Origin: Paenibacillus sp. RUD330
GTDB lineage: Bacteria > Bacillota > Bacilli > Paenibacillales > Paenibacillaceae
Length of the DNA stretch: 64,000 nt
Direction of reading: 5' to 3'
Assembly: GCF_002243345.2 (NCBI RefSeq)
Contig: NZ_CP022655.2
Coordinates: forward strand, 1,204,001 to 1,268,000
Shown here: piece by piece, positions 1 through 8,509 of the stretch
Layout of the letters: each line of letters starts with the position of its first letter
Numbering within the stretch: the stretch's first letter is position 1
Translations under genes and position numbers: made by a program
The notes under the pieces: model-generated
Seen by the model: only the letters and a program-made list of their open reading frames with translations
The model's database searches: none
Told to the model about the DNA's origin: nothing

Positions 1-1526
1 CCGACACCGCGGCTTCGAACGAGGGGAGCGGCGCGAAGGAAGCCTCCAAGGAGCCGTACAAGATCAAGATGGCGCTCATGGCCGGTCCCAAAACCCCGGA
101 TTCCTGGGCGGAGAAGGCTCTGGAGGAAGAGCTCGCGAAAAGCATGGGGCGGCCGGTCGACGTGCAGCCGGTCTTCCTGCCGGACTGGTCCGAGCTGAAC
201 ACGAAGATCAACCTGCTCATGAGCGCCAAGGACACCCGTCCCGGCATCCTGTGGACGGGCGACACGAAGGAATATGCGAAATGGGTCGATGCGGGCATCG
301 CGCAGGACGTGACTCCTTCCCTGCAGAAATACGGCAAGCAAATTCTGGATTACTACCGCAAGGACACGCTGTTCTACCACTGGGACAAGAGCGGCAAGAT
401 CTTCCGCATTCCCGGCGACGTGCCGGAGGCGAGCTACATGACGACGATTCTGCGCAAGGACTGGCTCGACAAGCTGGGGCTGCAGGTGCCGACGACGCTG
501 GACGAATATGTCGAGGTCATCCGGGCATTCGCGAACGGCGATCCCGACGGCAACGGCAAGAAGGATACGTACGGCATCTCCGGCGACAACTACTACCGGT
601 CGCTGGCTCCTTTCTTCTACGCGTACGGTCTCGACGTCGAGAACTTCGTCAAGCAGCCGGACGGCTCCATCCGGTTCGGGGCGCTGGATCCGAAGGTCAA
701 GGATGTGCTGGGGCTGCTCAACAAGCTGTACAAGGAAGGCGTCATGGATCCGCGCATGACGACGAGCGCCAACAACGACGACAACAAGGTCAACGACATC
801 TACGCCTCCGGCAAGGTCGGCTCGTTCTACCGCTGGGTCGACTACTTCAACCCGGGCAACTCCGTCAACATGAGCTTCAAGAAGCTCAATCCGACGGGCG
901 AATACATCTCCGTCCCTCCGATGAAAGGTCCGGACGGCTTCAGCTCCGACCTGCCCGATCCCGGCATCGGCTGGTGCTATCTGGTCGTGACGGACGCGAC
1001 GGACGTGGACAGCGCCGTCCAGGTGCTGAACACGATGGCGACGCCGGAAGTGTTCAAGAAGATCACCTTCGGCAACGAAGGCGAGCAGTACAAGATGGAG
1101 AGCGGCATCTTCACGCCGACGATCCAGCCGGAGGAAGGAAGCAAGCTCGGACTCGGCAACTTCGGCTGGTATATCCAGCGCAAGGACGCGGCGAACATCA
1201 AGAACACGCCGGAGGTGACCAAGATGTTCGAGGACAAGATCGCCACCTCCCAGCCGATGCGCGACAAGATCGTCGTCTTCAAGGCAATCGAGCGTCCGGA
1301 GTGGGACCGCTACTCGGCTGACATCAAGAAGGTGCGCGACGAGCTGTTCTGGGGCATCATCACCGGCAAGACGCCGCTGGATGCCTTCGACAAGTGGCCG
1401 GCCCAGTACGAGAAGCTAGGCGGCAAGAAGGTCGACGAGGAAGCGGCGGGAATGTTCGACAAGGAGCAGGCCGAGCGCGTCGAGTACGACAAATGGTATG
1501 AAGAGAACATCACGCCGTATAAATAA
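1..1526 (+). CDS. Carbohydrate ABC transporter substrate-binding lipoprotein, 5' end outside window
   Basis: The frame is open from base 3 to the stop at 1526 (507 residues visible). The first residues are a Gly/Ser/Lys-rich linker of the kind that follows a lipoprotein cysteine, so the true start and signal peptide lie upstream; the ATG at 69 is internal. The body resembles the large LplA/YtcQ-type sugar-binding proteins (WTGDTKEYAKW, LRKDWLDKLGL, a D-x-DGNGKKDTYGI calcium-type loop). It is followed after 24 bases by two LplB/LplC-type permeases, so it is the extracellular receptor of that importer. The substrate is probably an oligosaccharide or uronate-containing sugar, judged by family only. 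No ATPase is encoded nearby; such systems usually borrow an MsmX-type ATPase. Confidence 0.88.
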   Translation, partial: DTAASNEGSGAKEASKEPYKIKMALMAGPKTPDSWAEKALEEELAKSMGRPVDVQPVFLPDWSELNTKINLLMSAKDTRPGILWTGDTKEYAKWVDAGIAQDVTPSLQKYGKQILDYYRKDTLFYHWDKSGKIFRIPGDVPEASYMTTILRKDWLDKLGLQVPTTLDEYVEVIRAFANGDPDGNGKKDTYGISGDNYYRSLAPFFYAYGLDVENFVKQPDGSIRFGALDPKVKDVLGLLNKLYKEGVMDPRMTTSANNDDNKVNDIYASGKVGSFYRWVDYFNPGNSVNMSFKKLNPTGEYISVPPMKGPDGFSSDLPDPGIGWCYLVVTDATDVDSAVQVLNTMATPEVFKKITFGNEGEQYKMESGIFTPTIQPEEGSKLGLGNFGWYIQRKDAANIKNTPEVTKMFEDKIATSQPMRDKIVVFKAIERPEWDRYSADIKKVRDELFWGIITGKTPLDAFDKWPAQYEKLGGKKVDEEAAGMFDKEQAERVEYDKWYEENITPYK

Positions 1527-1550
1527 CCCGCACGGAAGGAGGAGCGCCTC

Positions 1551-2507
1551 ATGGCTGTTACGAAACCGGCCGTCTTGGCCGGCGAGCGGACGCGGGCGGC
1601 CCGCGGCTCGCTGCTGAAGGATATCGCGCGGGACCGCTATCTGTACCTGCTGCTGCTGCCGGGCCTGCTGCTGGTGCTGGTGTTCAAGTACATGCCCATG
1701 TACGGCGTCGTCATCGCGTTCCAGGAGTACAACATCTACAAAGGCATCTCCGGCAGCGAATGGGTCGGCTTCGACCAGTTCACCCGCCTGTTCCATTCCC
1801 CGGACTTCGGGGAGATCCTGGGCAACACGATCGTCATCAGCCTCTACAAGCTGGCCGCTTCCTTCACGCTGCCGATCGTGCTGGCGCTGCTGCTGAACGA
1901 GCTGCGGAGCAAGCTGTTCAAGCGCTTCGCCCAATCGGTCGTCTATTTGCCGCATTTCATCTCCTGGGTCATTTTCTCGGGCATCCTCATCACGTTCCTC
2001 AATCCGGTCGACGGCCTGATCAATACGATCATCCAGAACTTCGGCGGCAGGCCGATCGACTTCCTCGGCGACGTGCGGTACTTCCGCTCCGTACTCGTCA
2101 TCAGCGACGTCTACAAGGAGATCGGCTGGGGCACGATCATCTACCTGGCTGCAATCGCCGGCGTCAACGCGGATCTGTACGAGGCGGCCCGCATCGACGG
2201 CGCCGGCAAGCTCAAGCAGACCTGGCATGTCACGCTGCCGGCGATCCGCCCGGTCATCCTCATCCTGCTCATCCTGAGCCTCGCGAACATTCTGGAGGCC
2301 GGCTTCCAGCAGATTTTCCTCCTGTACAGCCCGCTCGTCTACGATGTCGCCGACATTATCGACACGTACGTGTACCGGGTCGGCATCCAGGAAGCGAACT
2401 ACAGCTATGCGACGGCGGCGGGACTGTTCAAGTCGGCGGTCGCGATGGCCTTGATTCTGAGCGTGAACACGATCGTCAAAAAAAGCGGCCAGGAAGGCCT
2501 GTGGTAA
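1551..2507 (+). CDS. ABC sugar permease, LplB/YteP type
   Basis: A 318-residue inner-membrane permease with about six hydrophobic segments. The N-terminus carries the family pattern RDRYLYLLLLPGLLLVLVF followed by YMPMYGVVIAFQEYN. The cytoplasmic EAA loop that docks the ATPase is visible as EAARIDGAGKLKQTWHVTLP near residues 217-236. GGAAGGAGG lies about 10 bases before the ATG. It forms an operon with the binding protein (24-base gap) and the second permease (13-base gap). No ATPase lies in the operon. Family assignment is firm; the transported sugar is not readable from sequence. Confidence 0.92.
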   Translation: MAVTKPAVLAGERTRAARGSLLKDIARDRYLYLLLLPGLLLVLVFKYMPMYGVVIAFQEYNIYKGISGSEWVGFDQFTRLFHSPDFGEILGNTIVISLYKLAASFTLPIVLALLLNELRSKLFKRFAQSVVYLPHFISWVIFSGILITFLNPVDGLINTIIQNFGGRPIDFLGDVRYFRSVLVISDVYKEIGWGTIIYLAAIAGVNADLYEAARIDGAGKLKQTWHVTLPAIRPVILILLILSLANILEAGFQQIFLLYSPLVYDVADIIDTYVYRVGIQEANYSYATAAGLFKSAVAMALILSVNTIVKKSGQEGLW

Positions 2508-2520
2508 GGAGGAATCGGCC

Positions 2521-3399
2521 ATGACGCCGATATCGAGAGGCGAACGCGCCTTCAATGCCGCCAACATCATCTTTTTCATCCTGCTGATGGCGCTGATGAT
2601 CTATCCGTTCTGGTACATGGTCATGGCTTCGGTCAGCGATCCGGATCTGACGGCGAGCGGCGGCCTGTTCCTCCTGCCTGCCGGCTTCTCGTCGACCGCA
2701 TACCAGGCTGTGTTCCAGAATGTCTCGATCCTGTCCGGCTTCAAGGTGACGATCATCACGACGGTCGCCGGCACGCTCGTCGGCACGTTCTTCTCCGCGG
2801 GGATGGCTTACGCCGTCTCCAAGAAGCGGCTGCGCGGCGGCAAGTTCTTCTCCCTGCTCATCCTGTTCACGATGCTGTTCAGCGGCGGACTGGTGCCCTC
2901 TTACCTGCTCGTCAAGATGCTCGGCCTGATCGACTCGTACGGCGCGTTCATCCTGCCCGGCGCGATCGGCGCCTGGAACATTTTCGTCATGATCAGCTTT
3001 TTCCGGGGCATTCCCGACGAGCTGGAGGAGGCGGCCAAGATCGACGGGGCGAACGACCTGACGGTGTTCTTCCAGATCGTGCTGCCGCTCTCCAAGCCGG
3101 TGCTGGCGACGGTCGGCCTGTTCATCGCAGTCGGCTACTGGAACGACTTCTTCTCCTCCGTGCTGTATGCGACGGAGAAGGACATGTGGCAGCTGCAAAT
3201 GGTGCTCAAGGACCTGATCAGCAACACGTCGCAGGCGATCTCCCAGGCCGGAATCTCGGTCGCCGTCCAGCAGCAGGTCAATCCGTTCACCGTCAAGATG
3301 GCGTCCATCCTCGTGTCGAGCGCTCCGATTCTGGCTGTGTATCCTTTCCTGCAAAAGCATTTCGTGAAAGGGGCCTTGATCGGCTCCGTGAAAGGCTGA
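2521..3399 (+). CDS. ABC sugar permease, LplC/YtcP type
   Basis: A 292-residue second permease subunit of the importer. It has about six membrane segments, an LplC/YtcP-like beginning (SRGERAFNAANIIFFILLM) and the EAA motif EEAAKIDGANDLTVFFQIVL near residues 169-188. The C-terminus FVKGALIGSVKG is the usual ending of this family. AAGGAGG precedes the ATG, only 13 bases after the previous stop, so the two permeases are co-translated. A GC hairpin about 15 bases after the stop may partly end the transcript before the esterase gene. Confidence 0.92.
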   Translation: MTPISRGERAFNAANIIFFILLMALMIYPFWYMVMASVSDPDLTASGGLFLLPAGFSSTAYQAVFQNVSILSGFKVTIITTVAGTLVGTFFSAGMAYAVSKKRLRGGKFFSLLILFTMLFSGGLVPSYLLVKMLGLIDSYGAFILPGAIGAWNIFVMISFFRGIPDELEEAAKIDGANDLTVFFQIVLPLSKPVLATVGLFIAVGYWNDFFSSVLYATEKDMWQLQMVLKDLISNTSQAISQAGISVAVQQQVNPFTVKMASILVSSAPILAVYPFLQKHFVKGALIGSVKG

Positions 3400-3412
3400 C
3401 GACGACGGACCC

Positions 3413-3450
3413 GCCCCTGGAGCTTTTGGCCGGGGGCTGGTTTCGTTTCG
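3413..3450 (+). terminator. Weak hairpin after the LplC-type permease
   Basis: An 8-bp stem (3413-3420 with 3430-3437, one G-U pair) and a 9-base loop are followed by TGGTTTCGTTT. The U-tract is poor, so this may be an mRNA-stabilising or partial terminator between the importer and the esterase. Confidence 0.4.
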
Positions 3451-3499
3451 AGGAGATGCAGCCGCGAACCGACCCTATTAAGCAAAGGAGGCGAAGCGC

Positions 3500-4294
3500 A
3501 TGCCGCTGGCCCAAATCGAATTTTTCTCCGAAACGCTGAGCTTATCCAGCTCATTCACCGCTGTCCTTCCGCAGCGCGTTTCGTCGATCGGGACGAAGGG
3601 CGTGCTGGAGCAGGGCCCTCCCTATCCCGTGCTCTATCTGCTGCATGGAGCGACGGACAACCATACGAACTGGCAGCGGTTCACCTCGATCGAGCGTTAC
3701 GCGCAGGAGAAGGGCATTGCCGTCATCATGCCTTCGGTCCATTTGAGCTTTTATTCCGACCAGAAAATGGGACTGCCTTATTTTGCTTTCCTGTCCGAGG
3801 AGCTGCCGGCAGTGGCGGGCAGCCTTTTCCGCCTGTCGGACCGGAGGGAGGATACGTTCGCTGCCGGCTTGTCGATGGGCGGATACGGCGCCTTCAAGCT
3901 CGGCATCCGTTGTCCGGAGCGGTTCGCCGCCGTGGCGAGTCTGTCCGGCAGCCTCAGCCAGCGGACACGGCTCACCGGGGAGTCGCCGATCGCCAGCGCA
4001 GCTGTGCTGCGGATGGCGATGCTGACGTTCGGCTCGGCGGAGGAGTACGACGGCAGTCCGGACGACTTGGCCCATGTGCTGGAACAGCATCTGGCTGCGG
4101 GGGCGCGGTTGCCGAGGTTTTACCAAGGCTGCGGGACGAGCGACTTCAATATCGGGCTGAACCGCGATTTCCGCCGCCAGTTCGAGGGCCGCATCGATCT
4201 GACCTATGTGGAGACGGCGGATGCCGGCCATGAATGGAGCTACTGGGACGCGGCGATCCGGGATGTGCTGGACTGGCTGCCGCTGCGGCGGTAG
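3500..4294 (+). CDS. Alpha/beta-hydrolase esterase of the esterase D / EstA family
   Basis: A 264-residue cytoplasmic serine hydrolase without a signal peptide. It shows YLLHGATDNHTNW for the oxyanion region, the nucleophile elbow GLSMGGYGA (Ser near residue 124) and a late DAGHEWSYW supplying the catalytic His. This matches the putative-esterase family that includes tributyrin and acetyl-carbohydrate esterases. AAAGGAGGCGAAGCGC sits in front of the ATG. It lies 100 bases after a sugar permease and 67 bases before a dehydrogenase, so deacylation of an imported acetylated oligosaccharide is an attractive but unproven role. Confidence 0.85.
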   Translation: MPLAQIEFFSETLSLSSSFTAVLPQRVSSIGTKGVLEQGPPYPVLYLLHGATDNHTNWQRFTSIERYAQEKGIAVIMPSVHLSFYSDQKMGLPYFAFLSEELPAVAGSLFRLSDRREDTFAAGLSMGGYGAFKLGIRCPERFAAVASLSGSLSQRTRLTGESPIASAAVLRMAMLTFGSAEEYDGSPDDLAHVLEQHLAAGARLPRFYQGCGTSDFNIGLNRDFRRQFEGRIDLTYVETADAGHEWSYWDAAIRDVLDWLPLRR

Positions 4295-4361
4295 AGGAAT
4301 ATTATGGATGGCGCTGTCCGCCCGACGCAGGTAAGATGAAGGGACAAGGAGGAATGCGAAA

Positions 4362-5087
4362 ATGAAACATGCCTTTGTAACCGGAGCGGACAGAGGGCTC
4401 GGCTTCGATCTGACGCTGGAGCTTCTTGAAAGGGGATACACGGTATTCGCCGGACGGTATATGCCGGATTGGGGGGCGCTGGACGGCGTTCCGGAAGGAC
4501 GGAGGGACCGTCTTCATGTCCTGGAATTGGACGTCTCGGATCCCGCCAGCGTAGAGAAGGCCGCAGCGGCCGTATCCGGGAAGACGGAGAGCCTCGACCT
4601 GATCGTCAACAATGCCGGCATCAGCGGCGACAAGGAAGGGTCCATTTTCGGCGACATCCATTACGAGCATCTGAACCGGATGTACGCTGTCAACGCGGTC
4701 GGTCCGCTGCGCGTCGTCCAGGCGCTGAGCGGCCTGCTGCTGAAGGGAGCGGACAAGCTTGTGGTGAACATTTCATCGGAGGCCGGCCAGATCAATCAAG
4801 CCTGGCGCGAAGGCTGGTACGGATATTGCATGTCCAAGGCGGCTCTCAACATCCAGTCCAACATCGTCCATAACGAGCTCAAGGGACATGGAGGCAAGGT
4901 GCTTGTGCTTCACCCGGGATGGATGAAGAGTTACATGGGCGGAGTCCTCAGCACGGAAGGCGATCTCACGACGGCGGAGGCGGCGGAGCAGATCGCAGGC
5001 ACGATCCAGCGTTATCTCGAAGATCCTGAAGAGCGCAAGCACCCTGATTTTCGGGATTATGCCGGGCGCGAGATGAGCTGGACTTGA
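4362..5087 (+). CDS. Short-chain dehydrogenase/reductase
   Basis: A 241-residue classical SDR. The N-terminal cofactor motif is TGADRGLGFD (TGxxxGxG), followed by NNAGIS near residue 82 and the catalytic tyrosine and lysine in YGYCMSKAALN near residue 153. A serine in VVNISSEAGQ completes the triad. The end HPGWMKSYMGG is typical of the family. AAGGAGG lies upstream of the ATG. It is the middle gene of an esterase-SDR-ThuA run. The substrate is unknown; NAD(P)-dependent oxidation of a sugar or alcohol is the general expectation. Confidence 0.85.
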   Translation: MKHAFVTGADRGLGFDLTLELLERGYTVFAGRYMPDWGALDGVPEGRRDRLHVLELDVSDPASVEKAAAAVSGKTESLDLIVNNAGISGDKEGSIFGDIHYEHLNRMYAVNAVGPLRVVQALSGLLLKGADKLVVNISSEAGQINQAWREGWYGYCMSKAALNIQSNIVHNELKGHGGKVLVLHPGWMKSYMGGVLSTEGDLTTAEAAEQIAGTIQRYLEDPEERKHPDFRDYAGREMSWT

Positions 5088-5130
5088 TGGAGCCGGGGAT
5101 GTCCGGCAAAAAAGCACGGGAGGCGACCCC

Positions 5131-5769
5131 ATGACCGGATCGGCAAAGGCGCTGCTGCTCGGCGATCAGACCCATGCGGCCTATCATCCGCTGGAGCCGG
5201 CTGAGCAGGAGCTGCGCGGAGTGTTGAAGGATATGCAGGTGGAGGCGACGGAGGATTACGGCTGTCTGTCGACGGAAGGGCTGGCAGGCTATGACCTGCT
5301 GATCTCCTATTCCGATCTCTGGCGGGTGAAGAAGTCCCGCGGACAAGTGGCGGCGCTGCTGAGGTACGTCAGCGGGGGAGGGGGGCTGCTTGTCGTCCAT
5401 AACGGCATCTCGCTGCAGGCGGACCCCGAGCTGGCCCAGCTGATCGGCGCCCATTTCACCGGCCACCCCGATTACGGTCCTTTGGCGTTTTCGGTGAAGC
5501 AGGATGCGGAGGCTCATCCCGTCATGCAGGGAATCCGGGCATTTACGATGGACGAGGAGCCTTACCGCTTCACGATGGATCCGATCGGTCCTGCCCAAAT
5601 CCTGATGGAATACAGCCATGAGGGGAGCGGCTGGCCAGCCGCGTGGGCGCATGAATTCGGCCTTGGCAAGGTCGTCTATTTGATGCCCGGACATCATCGG
5701 CAGTCGTTCCTGCACCCGGAATACCGCAGGCTGATCGCCCAGGCGGCGGCATGGGCCGCAAGAGCATGA
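5131..5769 (+). CDS. ThuA-like domain protein (paralogue 1)
   Basis: A 212-residue cytoplasmic protein with the glutamine-amidotransferase-like ThuA fold: ALLLGDQTHAAYHPL at the N-terminus, GGGLLVVHNGIS near residue 89, and GLGKVVYLMPGHHRQSFLHP near the end. ThuA proteins occur in sugar-catabolic operons and have been linked to trehalose and 3-keto-sugar metabolism, but the reaction is not settled for most members. GGGAGGCGA precedes the ATG. It is the last gene of the sugar operon and is paralogous to the protein at 60091-60855 (shared ATEDY, HxGISL and LMPGH blocks). Confidence 0.8.
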   Translation: MTGSAKALLLGDQTHAAYHPLEPAEQELRGVLKDMQVEATEDYGCLSTEGLAGYDLLISYSDLWRVKKSRGQVAALLRYVSGGGGLLVVHNGISLQADPELAQLIGAHFTGHPDYGPLAFSVKQDAEAHPVMQGIRAFTMDEEPYRFTMDPIGPAQILMEYSHEGSGWPAAWAHEFGLGKVVYLMPGHHRQSFLHPEYRRLIAQAAAWAARA

Positions 5770-5880
5770 CCCTCACATGGATGAGCGCGTTCACAAGCTG
5801 ATTTTGCGCCAAGCGGACAAGAGGAATAAGAGGGGAAGGAACTCGGCCGATCCGCGCGGCGGGATGCAATTGGAAATAGA

Positions 5881-5925
5881 ATCGAAAAAGCCGGAGCGCC
5901 CGCGGGGCGTTCCGGCTTTTTCGAT
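5881..5925. terminator. Bidirectional terminator between ThuA and DUF2306 genes
   Basis: A 20-bp stem with one G-U pair (5881-5900 with 5906-5925) contains AAAAAGCCGGA on one arm and TCCGGCTTTTT on the other. It has A-tract and T-tract on its two sides and serves the convergent genes ending at 5769 and 5929. Confidence 0.9.
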
Positions 5926-5928
5926 TCG

Positions 5929-6639
5929 CTAGGCTCCGGGCAAGGCGCCGCCGTCGGCGTAGGAGCGCCGGAGCCGGATGAACAGCTCCGCAGCCGCCGC
6001 AAGAAAAGCGATGGCGGCATATACGCCGGCGATGTAGCTGGCCTCGTAGGGAACACCTGCTCCGCGATAGAGAACGAAAGCGAAGAAATGGATGCAGGAA
6101 TTGGTGAAGCAGAAGACATAGCTGCGCAGCATCCACTCCCGGTGCGCCATGTACCGGCCTTGTCGGGCATGGCGGATGGAGATGACGGCCAGCGCGGGCC
6201 AGGCGATGTTGAGCAGGTTGAACGGAATGCTTGCCCATTTTCCTCCGGTCGCGTAAGGCGCAAGGTAGCCCGAGGTCAGGGATACGGCCAGAATCGAGAT
6301 CAGGTAGGCATAGCCGTTGGCGCGATGCAGCCTGACGCTGCGGCGGCGCAGCCGGGAAGAGAAATTGAGAGCTCCCGAGGCTGCCGCCAGACAGGCGAAA
6401 GCGACATGCACGCGCATGGCTCCCAGCCAGGCCGGCACAGGCACGACCTGATTCAGGCCGGTTTTGACGCCAAGGAAAAAGTCGGCGCGGGGATCGAAGA
6501 CGTAATTTTTGAGCAGGGAATATCCGATGACGCAAGCGGCGATGGCGGCAAGCAGGACGGGTCCCCAGCTGATTTTCACCTTTGTTCTGGACAAGGAAGC
6601 ATCTCCCGGAATGGCTTGCTGCAAGCTGGATGCCTTCAT
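5929..6639 (-). CDS. DUF2306 multi-pass membrane protein
   Basis: A 236-residue protein with about six to seven hydrophobic segments and conserved histidines in the family positions MRVHVAFACLA, RLHRANGYAYLISI and MAHREWMLRSY. This pattern is the DUF2306 family of bacterial integral membrane proteins; the function is unknown and a haem- or quinone-linked role has only been guessed from the histidines. The ATG at 6639 (MKASS) was preferred because longer in-frame starts at 6660 and 6720 run into the promoter/operator of the divergent MarR gene. Its ribosome binding site is weak, so the start is uncertain. Confidence 0.75.
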   Translation of the reverse strand: MKASSLQQAIPGDASLSRTKVKISWGPVLLAAIAACVIGYSLLKNYVFDPRADFFLGVKTGLNQVVPVPAWLGAMRVHVAFACLAAASGALNFSSRLRRRSVRLHRANGYAYLISILAVSLTSGYLAPYATGGKWASIPFNLLNIAWPALAVISIRHARQGRYMAHREWMLRSYVFCFTNSCIHFFAFVLYRGAGVPYEASYIAGVYAAIAFLAAAAELFIRLRRSYADGGALPGA

Positions 6640-6680
6640 TTTACCATGAATAATCGGCATTCGAAATGAAAGACTACAGA

Positions 6681-6723
6681 TTGACAGAAACGAATAACGG
6701 GCATATAGTTGTCGTAACAACTA
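6681..6723 (+). promoter_or_regulatory. MarR-type promoter with overlapping perfect operator
   Basis: A sigma-A promoter TTGACA (6681-6686), 17-base spacer, TATAGT (6704-6709) is overlapped by a perfect inverted repeat TAGTTGT-CGTA-ACAACTA (6706-6723). The palindrome covers the -10 element and the likely start point, the classic position for autorepression by a MarR dimer. It lies 24 bases upstream of the marR-like ATG. Confidence 0.8.
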
Positions 6724-6746
6724 CTTTTGCGAAGCGGAGGCTTAAT

Positions 6747-7220
6747 ATGTCGGACCCGGTATTCAACGATAAGGAAGAAGCAGGACAATTGGATCAGTCC
6801 GTCGGCTTTCTGATGGGGGTCGCTTATCGCAGAATCAGCCTGCTCCTGCAGCAGCGGCTGAAGCCCTGGGAGATTACGAGCGAGCAGTGGTCGATGCTGT
6901 TCCGCGTGTGCGAGCGGGAAGGGCTGATCCAAAAGGAGCTGGCCGATTGGTCCGCCAAGGATAAGCCGACGACGACGCGGATTCTGGACAATCTCGAAGC
7001 CAAGGGCCTGATCGAGAGGCGTCCGGACGACAGGGATCGCCGTTCCTTGAGGATCCATGCGAGCGATGCAGGCCGCCGTCTCATCGACGAGACGGTTACC
7101 GTAGAGGCTGAGGCGGTTGCCGGGATTACGGCAGGGATGCGGATCGAGGAGCAGGAGATGCTGCGCCGCTTGATCCGTCAGCTTATCCGCAACGCGAATT
7201 CACAACTGGAGGTAACCTGA
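6747..7220 (+). CDS. MarR family transcriptional repressor
   Basis: A 157-residue winged-helix regulator. The recognition region reads LIQKELADWSAKDKPTTTRI, followed by the wing IERRPDDRDRRSLRIH (the DxRxxR signature of MarR proteins, about residues 92-107). The ATG at 6747 is chosen because GCGGAGG lies just upstream and the longer in-frame version would start before the promoter. It overlaps the downstream MFS gene by one base (TGATG), so repressor and pump are translationally coupled. The palindrome on its own promoter suggests autoregulation relieved by a pump substrate; the ligand is unknown. Confidence 0.9.
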   Translation: MSDPVFNDKEEAGQLDQSVGFLMGVAYRRISLLLQQRLKPWEITSEQWSMLFRVCEREGLIQKELADWSAKDKPTTTRILDNLEAKGLIERRPDDRDRRSLRIHASDAGRRLIDETVTVEAEAVAGITAGMRIEEQEMLRRLIRQLIRNANSQLEVT

Positions 7221-8434
7221 TGACGAATGATGCCGGCAACGCGGGCCGATTATGGACCCGCTCTTTTATTGTTCTTACGCTTGGAGCTTTCCTGCTGTTC
7301 CTCAGCCTTCAAATGCTGCTCTCGCCTTTGCCGTCCTATGTGAAAGACCGGTTCGATCCAGGCTCCTTCGTCATCAGCCTGGTGACGAGCCTGTTCGCCC
7401 TGGCGGCGATCGCCTCCCGCTTCGGTACGGCATGGCTGCTGCGGCGCGTAGGCCGAAACACGATTCTGTTCTTCGGCCTCGGTCTGGCCGCAGCATCGAC
7501 CGCTCTCTACGGCGAAGCTGCCGGCATCGGAATGCTGCTGCTGCTGCGGGTGCTGTTCGGAATCGGATTCGGCATGGCGAGCACGGTGCTGCCGACGATC
7601 GTGACGCAGATCATTCCCCCGTCCCGGCTTGGCGAGGGCGTCGGTTATTTCGGACTGTCCACCAGCATCGCGATGTCGCTCGGCCCGATGATCGGGTTGT
7701 CCATCATGGGCTCCTTCGGATTCGAATCGCTTTCGCTGACCGGAGGCGCTGCCGCGCTGCTCATCATTCCGCTGCTGCTGGTTCTCCGGGCGATCCCGCC
7801 CCTGCCGTCCGCGGCCAAGCCTGGGCTGTCCGCAGCTGCAGATTCTTCGGCCGCCCAGCGCCGCTCCGGAAGCATCTGGATGCCGGCCGCGCTCAATGCG
7901 CTCATGGCCGTCACATACGGATCCGTGCTCAGCTACATCGTTCTCTTCGGCGAGGAGCGCCATCTGGCGAACGTAGGCTTGTTCTTCCTGTTCAATGCGG
8001 TGACCGTGCTGCTTGTGCGGCCGATCTCGGGGAGGCTGTTCGACCGGCACGGGCCAGCCGTCGTTCTTATTCCCGGCGCCGTCGTCCTCATGGCGAGCTT
8101 GACTCTCCTGTCCTACTCCCAGCATATGGGGCTGCTGATCGTGTCGGCTCTGCTGTACGGACTCGGCTTCGGTTCCATACAGCCATCGGCGCAAGCATGG
8201 ATGCTGCGCTCGACTCCCCGCGAGCGGCATGCCTCGGCGAACAGCCTGTTTTATAATTCCACCGATTTCGGCGTCGCATGCGGCTCGATGGTGCTTGGGG
8301 CGGCTGCATCTGCGCTCGGCTATGCGGCGATGTATCGTTTTTCGGCTGGAGTCATGGGCCTTTTCCTCGTCGTCTATCTCATCTACTGGACGGCCTCGAA
8401 GAAGAGCGCCGCATCGGCGGCTGCAGCAAAATAG
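7220..8434 (+). CDS. MFS efflux transporter coupled to MarR
   Basis: A 404-residue, 12-segment major facilitator. The loop after segment 2 shows FGTAWLLRRVGRNTILF (motif A region), and later FGIGFGMASTVLPTIV and RLGEGVGYFGLSTSIAMSLG are typical of the YfkF/drug-resistance branch. A GGAGGTAACCTG ribosome binding site overlaps the end of the MarR gene. Context (MarR directly upstream, terminator directly downstream) indicates a self-contained drug or metabolite efflux operon. Confidence 0.88.
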   Translation: MTNDAGNAGRLWTRSFIVLTLGAFLLFLSLQMLLSPLPSYVKDRFDPGSFVISLVTSLFALAAIASRFGTAWLLRRVGRNTILFFGLGLAAASTALYGEAAGIGMLLLLRVLFGIGFGMASTVLPTIVTQIIPPSRLGEGVGYFGLSTSIAMSLGPMIGLSIMGSFGFESLSLTGGAAALLIIPLLLVLRAIPPLPSAAKPGLSAAADSSAAQRRSGSIWMPAALNALMAVTYGSVLSYIVLFGEERHLANVGLFFLFNAVTVLLVRPISGRLFDRHGPAVVLIPGAVVLMASLTLLSYSQHMGLLIVSALLYGLGFGSIQPSAQAWMLRSTPRERHASANSLFYNSTDFGVACGSMVLGAAASALGYAAMYRFSAGVMGLFLVVYLIYWTASKKSAASAAAAK

Positions 8435-8484
8435 CCGTCGTTTTAGACGGAAATGAATCCGACCGGCACAACACCCTGAACCGG

Positions 8485-8509
8485 CCGGCTCTCCGGAGCC
8501 GGTTTTTTT
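8485..8509 (+). terminator. Rho-independent terminator after the MFS gene
   Basis: Stem CCGGCTC/GAGCCGG (8485-8491 with 8496-8502), loop TCCG, followed by seven T residues. Confidence 0.88.
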
